DNA of 64,000 bases from Bombardia bombarda. Lineage: Eukaryota > Ascomycota > Sordariomycetes > Sordariales > Lasiosphaeriaceae. Both the position numbers and the translations under genes were made by a program. Location of the stretch: contig JAULSR010000001.1 of NCBI GenBank assembly GCA_030512295.1, positions 9,199,001 through 9,263,000 of the forward strand, read 5' to 3'. The notes beneath the pieces were generated by a model, which saw only the letters and a program-made list of their open reading frames with translations, was not told the DNA's origin and did no database searches. Below, piece after piece: positions 56,896-64,000 of this stretch (position 1 is the first letter of the stretch; every line of letters starts with the position of its first letter).

Positions 56896-59846
56896 ATGGT
56901 CAAGTAAGTGATCCCCTTGGCCTCACCATCACCGACTATGTCAATATTTTGTCCTTGTGCCTTTTGCGATGTCTTGCTTGACGTCGCAAAGTGTGCGCTT
57001 GGCTCGATTTACCCCGCCCGGAGATAAGGCGACCATGTCCACGACGGTGATGCTGACAATCATGTTCGAATAGCTTCACCACGGATGAGATCCGTCTCTT
57101 GATGGGTAAGTCCTCCTGGATCCCACTGCGCTGTCGCCGTTTTCTCGAAATGGTAGACAATAACCGAATACACCGCTCACACTGTCGCAGACAAGCCCAC
57201 TAATGTGCGGAATATGTCCGTCATTGCCCACGTCGATCACGGAAAGTCGACGCTTACCGACTCTCTCCTCGCGAAAGCCGGTATCATCTCCTCCGGAAAG
57301 GCTGGAGAGGCTCGCGCCACGGATACCCGTGCCGATGAGCAGGAGCGTGGTATTACCATCAAGTCTACCGCCATCTCCCTGTACGGAACCCTCCCCGATG
57401 AGGAGGACCTGAAGGACATTGTCGGACAGGCTTCCAACGGTAATTCCTCCTGCAAAGCACTAGTTTCGCTGGCTACAAGCTGATATTGGCCTAGGAAAGG
57501 ATTTCTTGATCAACTTGATCGATTCGCCCGGTCACGTTGATTTCTCTTCCGAGGTTACCGCCGCTCTCCGTGTCACCGATGGTGCTCTCGTTGTCGTCGA
57601 CACCGTCGAGGGTGTCTGCGTCCAGACCGAGACCGTCCTTCGTCAGGCTCTCGGTGAGCGCATCAAGCCTATTGTTATCATCAACAAGGTCGATCGTGCT
57701 CTCCTCGAGCTCCAAGTTTCCAAGGAGGACTTGTACCAGTCTTTCTCGAGAACCATCGAGTCCGTCAACGTCATCATCTCCACCTACATCGACAAGGCTC
57801 TTGGTGATGTTCAGGTCTACCCCGACCGCGGTACCGTTGCTTTCGGCTCCGGTCTCCACGGCTGGGCTTTCACCATCCGCCAGTTCGCCACCCGTTACGC
57901 CAAGAAGTTCGGTGTTGACCGTAACAAGATGATGGAGCGCCTCTGGGTAAGTGATTCCGCTTCCATAGCCTGCTCGCTGTTTCTAACGTCAAACAGGGCG
58001 ACAACTACTTCAACCCCAAGACCAAGAAGTGGACGAAGAACGGCACCTACGAGGGCAAGCAGCTCGAGCGTGCTTTCAACCAGTTCATTCTGGACCCCAT
58101 CTTCAAGATCTTCGCCGCTGTCATGAACTTCAAGAAGGACGAGGTTACCAGCCTCCTCGAGAAGCTCAACCTCAAGCTCAGCGTTGAGGACCGCGACAAG
58201 GAGGGCAAGCAGCTCCTCAAGACTGTCATGCGCACTTTCCTCCCCGCCGCTGACTGCCTGTTGGAGATGATGATTCTCCACCTCCCCTCCCCCGTCACGG
58301 CCCAGAGGTACCGTGTCGAGACCCTCTACGAGGGCCCTCTCGATGACGAGGCCGCTATTAGCATCCGCGACTGCAACCCCAAGGGACCCCTCATGTTGTA
58401 CGTCTCCAAGATGGTACCCACCACCGATAAGGGTCGTTTCTACGCTTTCGGTCGTGTCTTCTCCGGTACCGTCCGCTCCGGTCTTAAGGTCCGCATCCAG
58501 GGCCCCAACTACACCCCTGGCCGCAAGGAGGATCTCTTCATCAAGGCTATTCAGCGCACTGTCCTCATGATGGGTGGCAAGGTCGAGCCTATCGATGATA
58601 TGCCCGCCGGTAACATTGTCGGCCTGGTCGGTATCGATCAGTTCCTCCTCAAGTCTGGTACCCTCACCACCAGCGACACCGCCCACAACATGAAGGTCAT
58701 GAAGTTCTCCGTGTCCCCCGTCGTGCGCCGGTCCGTCCAGTGCAAGAACGCCCAGGATCTCCCCAAGCTCGTTGAGGGTCTTAAGCGTCTGTCCAAGTCG
58801 GATCCTTGCGTCCTGACCATGTCCAACGAGTCTGGTGAGCACGTCGTCTGCGGTGCTGGTGAGCTCCATCTCGAGATCTGCTTGAAGGATCTCGAGGAGG
58901 ACCACGCCGGTGTCCCCCTTATCATCTCCGACCCCGTCGTCTCTTACCGTGAGACCGTCAACGGAAAGTCCAGCATCACTGCTCTTTCCAAGTCCCCCAA
59001 CAAGCACAACCGTCTGTACATGACTGCTGAGCCCATGGAGGAGGAGCTCTCCAAGGAGATCGAGTCGGGCCGTATCGGACCCCGTGACGATTTCAAGGCT
59101 CGTGCCCGTATTCTTGCTGATGACTTCGGCTGGGATGTCACCGATGCCCGTAAGATCTGGGCCTTTGGCCCCGACACCAACGGTGCCAACTTGCTCGTCG
59201 ACCAGACCAAGGCCGTCCAGTTCATGAGCGAAATCAAGGACTCCGTCGTCTCTGGTTTCCAGTGGGCCACCCGTGAGGGTCCCATTGGTGAGGAGCAGAT
59301 GCGCTCCATCCGCTTCAACATCATGGATGTTACCCTCCACGCCGATGCTATCCATCGTGGTGGTGGTCAGCTCATCCCCACTGCCCGTCGTGTGCTCTAC
59401 GCCGCTGCCCTCCTCGCCGAGCCCGCTCTTCTCGAGCCCGTCTTCCTCGTCGAGATCCAGGTCCCCGAGAGCGCCATGGGTGGTGTCTACGGTGTCCTTA
59501 CCCGCCGCAGAGGTCACGTCTTCAACGAGGAGCAGCGCCCCGGCACTCCCCTCTTCACCATCAAGGCCTACCTCCCCGTCAACGAGTCCTTCGGATTCAA
59601 CGCCGATCTCCGCCAAGGAACTTCCGGCCAGGCCTTCCCCACTCTTGTCTTCGATCATTGGCAGGTTCTCCCCGGTGGCTCTCCTCTGGACCCCACCTCC
59701 AAGGTTGGCGCTGTCGTTCTCGACATGCGTAAGCGCAAGGGTCTCAAGGTTGAGGTTCCTTCCGTTGAGAACGTAAGAAATATCTCTCTCCCCAATGACG
59801 AAAACAGATTGCTAACATTTGATACCAGTACTACGACAAGCTTTAA
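56896..59846 (+). CDS. EFT2: Translation elongation factor 2
   Basis: GTPase that drives ribosomal translocation in the cytosol. Exons: 56896-56903, 57074-57105, 57191-57439, 57495-57946, 57997-59772 and 59829-59846. Total 844 aa, the standard length. Exon 1 encodes only Met-Val plus two bases, and exon 6 only YYDKL and the stop; the C-terminus YYDKL is diagnostic. Motifs: NFTTDEIR, NMSVIAHVDHGKSTLTDS (P-loop), ATDTRADEQERGITIKS (switch I), DSPGHVDFSSEV (G3), VIINKVDRALLE (G4). The diphthamide site is in VTLHADAIHRGGG, with H700 matching yeast H699. Codon use is strongly biased to C-ending codons, as in other very highly expressed genes, which creates a long antisense shadow ORF. The upstream region is pyrimidine-rich. 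Every intron phase closes. Confidence 0.98.
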
Positions 59847-60604
59847 ATGGCGTCTACGAAAGACGTAGAGCTCCATTCTCAGTGTCCTGACCGCCAGATG
59901 GCTAGGTTGGACATTTCAGCATTGGCCGAGAGGATACCATCTTGAGACATAAAAGAGATGGGGCTGGACAGGAAGGGGTATGGTAGCAAAAAGAAAAGCC
60001 GAGCTTATTATAGAAGTTGGGTGGCGCCAGAACTTTCCTCGCTATACCTGTTTGGCCTGGTTGTAGTAACGTAGAGTCGATTTATCGCATTCATGAATGA
60101 ACTTGATAAAAAATCAATTATTGCCTTTCCTACGTGACCTCTGTTTTGTTGCCGACTGATTGCCAGCTGGAACAATTGGTATACGATTAACTGTTTATTT
60201 TCAGCCACATATCTAACAGTACGCCACAATACGCCACATTTGTACCCTTGCACGATTTAGAGTTAAATGCCCGCCGCGTGCGTAGCCGGTAGAGCGCTGA
60301 GAGACCGAGTCCCGATTGCCGATTCAGCGCTGTATTTCGCCAAACCTCCATGGCAAAAAAACCAACGATCGGCAGAAACTGGGCTCGCTTTCCAGTACAC
60401 CAGGGAAGCTCTCTCAGCTAGCTCTAGTCCTTAGACCACGACGAGTTTTAACTTGATGACCAGTCTTGTTTAACAGCTTATATTTTCCTTTTTCCTCTAC
60501 GGACGAGCTTGCTTCGGCGCATCAACAGCAACACGTGCAAGATACCTATGTAGCTGGGTACTGTCTTGTTCGGATCAGGTACAGAGAGAGTTGTGATCGC
60601 AACG
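59847..60604. other. Intergenic region between EF2 and the RBM26/27-like gene
   Basis: EF2 3' UTR with T-rich stretches, and a short upstream region. A D-arm-like sequence near 60272 was examined and is not a tRNA. No gene. Confidence 0.55.
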
Positions 60605-63460
60605 ATGCTCTTTCCCGAGGAGCACTCAGCTCACCTTAAGAAGTGGATTGTAAAGCGATTGGAGAACACGTCCGTCATCCCTTACTCTCCAATGGTCTTT
60701 TCAATCCTCGCTACGTGCGCAATTGCGCCTGACTAATGCTAACTAACGTATTACTCTGGCTGTATAGTTCCGACGCCGATGCCGACGTGCTGGCCGACTA
60801 TGTGCTGGCCCTTTTGCGACACGATGGCGACATGAAGGATGTGCGCAGTCTCTGCGAGACCGAGATACCGGACTTTTTGAAAGGGGGTGAGTGAATCAAT
60901 TGCGGTTCCCCCCACCCTTTGGATGTGGTGGTGGTGGTGGTGGTGGTCACTGACATGTATGTGACGTGATTTCAGACTCGTCCGTGTTTGTAAACGATGT
61001 GTTCGACGCCATCGCGCGCAAGTCATACCTCCCGGGAGGAGCGCCTGCCCCCCCTCCTCTAGCAAAGCCACAGCAGCAGCAATACCAGCAGCAACAGCAA
61101 CAGCAAGTGCCAGAACAGCCGGGTTTCATGGGTGCTCCGCTCAGCTTTCCACCCCAGCTGCTGCCCGGGGGCGGCCTATCCTACGACGACGTGCCCTCGC
61201 AGCCGACGCAGGTGCCGCAGCAGCCCTACCAGAATGGAGCTGCATCGAGGAAACGGCCGTACAGCGACGCGGCGGATGCGCAAAAAGGGAGGGATCTACG
61301 ATTTGGCGGCGGTGCTGGTGGTAGAGCTTTTAAGCAGCCTCGGCGCGGGGGGCTGCTTCGGGTGGTGTGTATGCTTATGGAGGAGCAACAGGCAGACCAG
61401 AGGACGCGAGCGGTGGCGGTGGTGGTCTTCCTGCGTCTTTCCCAGAGATGGCGCGGCAGCTCAACGTGCTATTCCCGCCTGCGCTTCCTGGAGCAGCTGC
61501 GCTCTTCGATCCTCGCAACCCCAAAGCGATGAACATAATGTTAGGACTGCTGCCAACGGCGGCAAGCACCCCGCATGCCCAGCCGAGAAGGAGAGCGCGG
61601 TGTCGCGACTACGATACAAAGGGATACTGTGCAAGGGGAATAACTGCCACTTTGAGCATAGCAGCGGCGCGGAGTCGATGTTTGTTACGCCGGTGTCTCC
61701 TGCTTTTAGGGCTGCGCAGACGGGGGGACAGCCGCAGGCTGCGGCGGCGGCTGCTGTTGAAGGTATGTTTTATATATTGAGAATTCATTGCGATGTGGGA
61801 CTGACTGGAAAGCAGAGTATGACCCTACCAACGCGCTCATGTCCGGCATGTGGAATCTACCGCCGCATATACTCCAGGCTCAACAGCAGTTTCTTTCACA
61901 AGAGGGGGAGGACGCCATCATCAGAATCACAATGCGAGGGGCAGGGGAGGCAGACGGGAGCATGGGTCGCAAAAGAAACGGGGTAAAGCACCGTTCTCGG
62001 CAGACGGCCCGGTGCATGACCGGACAAAGTCGACGATTGTGGTCGAGAACATACCCGAGGAGAACTTCAGCGAGGACCAGGTGAAGGAGTTCTTCTCCCA
62101 GTTTGGCAACGTCGTCGAGGTGTCGATGCAGCCGTACAAGAGATTAGCAATCGTCAAGTTCGACAATTGGTTTGCAGCCCAAGCGGCCTGGAAATCGCCT
62201 AAAGTCGTCTTTGACAACCGCTTCGTTAAGGTCTTTTGGTACAAGGACGAGGATGGGTCATCGACGCTGCCGGCCTCGATGCCCCTGGGCGGAGGCGGTG
62301 GTGGCCGTATCAAGCAGAGCGGCTCTGTGGCTAGCATGTCGGATGCTAATGCCGCTGCTGCTGCTGCAGGTCATCCGACCCCGCCGGCTGAGATAGACAT
62401 GGAGGAGTTCCTTCGAAAACAGGAAGAGGCGCAGAAGATTCACGAGGAGAAGGCACGCAAGCTGCAAGAAGTAGAGAAGCAACGCCAGGAGCTTGAGAAA
62501 CGACAGCAGGAGCTTTACGCTAAGCAGCAGGCGGAGAAGGCGAAGCTTGAGGCTAGGCTTGCGAAGAAGTCGTCAAACGGCGCCATTCAAACCAGCAACG
62601 GGGAGGGTGGGGATGATGATGGGGCGAAGCTGTCGTCAAAGCCCATGAGCCAAAGCGAGGCTTTGCGTGCTCAGCTGGCCGCGCTGGAGGCTGAGGCAAA
62701 ACAATTGGGCATTGACCCCGATGACATGGGCGAATCCTCGTCAGCCTGGGGTAGCTCTTATAGGGGCAGGGGAGGATATGTACCCAGAGGACGCGGTGGA
62801 TATGCGCCGCGGGGCTCCAGGGGAGCGTTCCGTGGCCGTGGTAATAACCATGCTGCGTATGCGGCGTATTCTCTCGATAACAGACCGAAGAAGGTGACTT
62901 TGACTGGCGTCGACTTTACGGTGCCCGAGAAGGACGAGACGCTGAGACAGTACCTTTTTGTGAGTGTTTTCACCTAATTGTCACATTTTCATCTCAAAAT
63001 AGACTGCGAATGGAAGCTAACGGATAGATAATAGGGCATCGGAGAGTTCACCGACATCCAGACAAGCCCAGAAGCCACAGACGTCACGTTTAAGGACAGG
63101 AAGACGGCTGAAAATTTCTTCAACGACCTTGTCCTGAATAACAAGGAGATTGCTGGCATAGACGGCCATGTCGAGCCGACGTGGAGCGGCGGCGACTCAA
63201 AACCGGATACACCGACGGGCAACGCCAACATCGGTAACTTAACGACGATCTATACCGCCGGCGGATTCGCTCGGGGTGGTGGTGGTGCAGCCGCCGGCGC
63301 CGCGAAGATTGGCGATGCAACCAATAACAACACCATGGGGAGCACCGGCAGTATCAGTGACGATAAGGATGTCTCCATAGTGCTCGAGCATGCCAACCCT
63401 CCTCCTCCTGATAATAATGAGATGGATTATGATGTCGCAGACGATAATCAGTGGTATTGA
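60605..63460 (+). CDS. CCCH zinc-finger, RRM protein of the RBM26/RBM27 family, reading frame interrupted three times
   Basis: Relatives (human RBM26/27, fission yeast Rmn1) belong to nuclear exosome-targeting MTREC/PAXT-type complexes; that role here is inferred. Exons: 60605-60669, 60778-60896, 60976-61762, 61816-62959, 63035-63460; donor 1 is weak (GTCCGT). Order: PWI-like N-terminal helical domain (HLKKWIVKRLENT, DADVLADYVLALLRHD); polyQ stretch; CCCH finger C-x8-C-x5-C-x3-H (CRDYDTKGYC, then NNCHFEH); RRM1 (KSTIVVENIPEENFSEDQVK EFF, RLAIVKFDNWFAAQAAW, RFVKVFWYK); a coiled coil (about 62400-62570); an RGG-like region; a second RRM-like domain (TDVTFKDRKTAENFFNDLV) and an acidic end. The frame drops one base at G-runs 61347-61352, 61635-61638 and 61904-61908; each lies where family motifs continue in the next frame. 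With those bases the product would be about 847 aa. Confidence 0.85.
60926..60947. repeat. (GGT)n microsatellite within an intron
   Basis: About seven GGT triplets inside intron 2 (60897-60975) of the RBM26/27-like gene. Confidence 0.85.
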
Positions 63461-64000
63461 TGGGAGGATGGTTGTTGTTGGCTGGGGCTCATGGGGGGGA
63501 TGGTGGTTGGTTGCAATAGGCATCTAGGCATCTGCCTAGGTTATCCGTCGTCTTTGCTTGGTAAACTTGGTATGCATACACACGTAAGTACTGTTGGCTA
63601 TATGATATTTGTACAATTCAAACAATGAGGGGAGCATAAACCACGATCAAGACTTTCTGCAGAAAAGAGAAAAGAGTATCTGGGTGTTGTATGTTTATTA
63701 TAGAATAACGCCATAGATGGAATCAGCCATGGAGCTGCCTACCTGGGTTCCTACACCTTTCTTACAACTGGAATGGAGTTCTACGACATTGATGGTGAAA
63801 TAGCAAGCTCATCACAATTGCTTATTAGCCTGACTTGCACGGGATGATGGGCGTTAGTCTCATGCGTTGCAATATTATCGTGTAATCGCGTTTAAAATAT
63901 TCATGAACTTGTCTGCCTGCCTGCCTGCCTGCCACGGAGACTTGCCCACAATTTGAAACCCAACCAACAAAAAAAAAGTCGCAAGCCAGCGATAGCCCCG
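63461..64000. other. 3' flank of the RBM26/27-like gene
   Basis: 3' UTR-like sequence, with a (TGCC)n run near 63911-63932. No ORF with a motif before the window ends. Confidence 0.55.

Noticed and set aside
57895..59658. 587-codon reverse-strand ORF
   Set aside because: It lies wholly inside the EF2 coding exons, has Gly/Asp/Val/Leu-rich low-information content, and is explained by EF2 codon bias.
60268..60330. Possible tRNA remnant with GTAGCCGGTAGAGCGC
   Set aside because: No matching acceptor stem or T arm could be found.
61132..61986. 284-codon ORF in a third frame over the RBM26/27-like gene
   Set aside because: Only its central part (NNCHFEH onward to 61762) is coding. The rest is out-of-frame reading caused by the one-base losses.

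Overview
The window is nuclear DNA of a filamentous ascomycete (Pezizomycotina, most likely Sordariomycetes). Evidence: short spliceosomal introns (about 50-80 nt) with GTAAGT/GTATGT donors, CTAAC/CTGAC branch points and CAG/TAG acceptors; pyrimidine-rich leaders; and a gene set typical of these fungi. All exon joins below were worked out by hand from reading frame, splice consensus and family conservation. No search was run.

Layout. 1-3.4 kb: no gene recognised. 3.4-9.2 kb (+): DNA topoisomerase II. 10.2-11.4 kb (-): histidinol-phosphate aminotransferase, convergent with TOP2, with two Gcn4/CPC1-type TGACTC cores upstream. 12.8-13.9 kb (+): secreted GDSL/SGNH esterase with a clear TATA box. 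15.9-17.8 kb (+): Gln-rich SSXT (SS18-like) protein. 20.7-24.1 kb (+): TBC-domain Rab-GAP. 26.8-28.3 kb (+): reticulon RTN1. 29.4-30.7 kb (-): GH76 mannosidase of the DCW1/DFG5 family. 32.9-33.7 kb (-): small predicted GPI-anchored protein. 34-47 kb: gene-poor stretch with a broken gene, a 28-bp transition-diverged direct repeat, an intron-containing tRNA-Phe, two weak membrane-protein ORF groups, and a ten-exon LaeA-like methyltransferase that reads only as fragments until spliced. 47.1-47.7 kb (+): YqeY-like mitochondrial AIM41. 48.5-49.0 kb (+): small Ser/Arg-rich ORF. 50.5-54.2 kb (+): SNF2/RING helicase of the RAD5/HLTF group. 56.9-59.8 kb (+): elongation factor 2, complete at 844 aa. 60.6-63.5 kb (+): RBM26/27-like CCCH + RRM protein.

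Most genes are unlinked housekeeping functions: chromatin and DNA topology (TOP2, SSXT, SNF2), membrane shape and traffic (RTN1, TBC), cell wall (DCW1, GPI protein), translation (EF2, tRNA-Phe), histidine synthesis and nuclear RNA turnover. I see no convincing secondary-metabolite cluster, CRISPR array, rRNA or intact transposon.

The two most notable observations are these. (1) The RBM26/27-like gene carries three separate one-base losses, each in a run of G, which points to homopolymer under-calling in the assembly, or otherwise to decay. (2) The methyltransferase packs ten exons, two of them 11 and 14 nt, into 1.85 kb.
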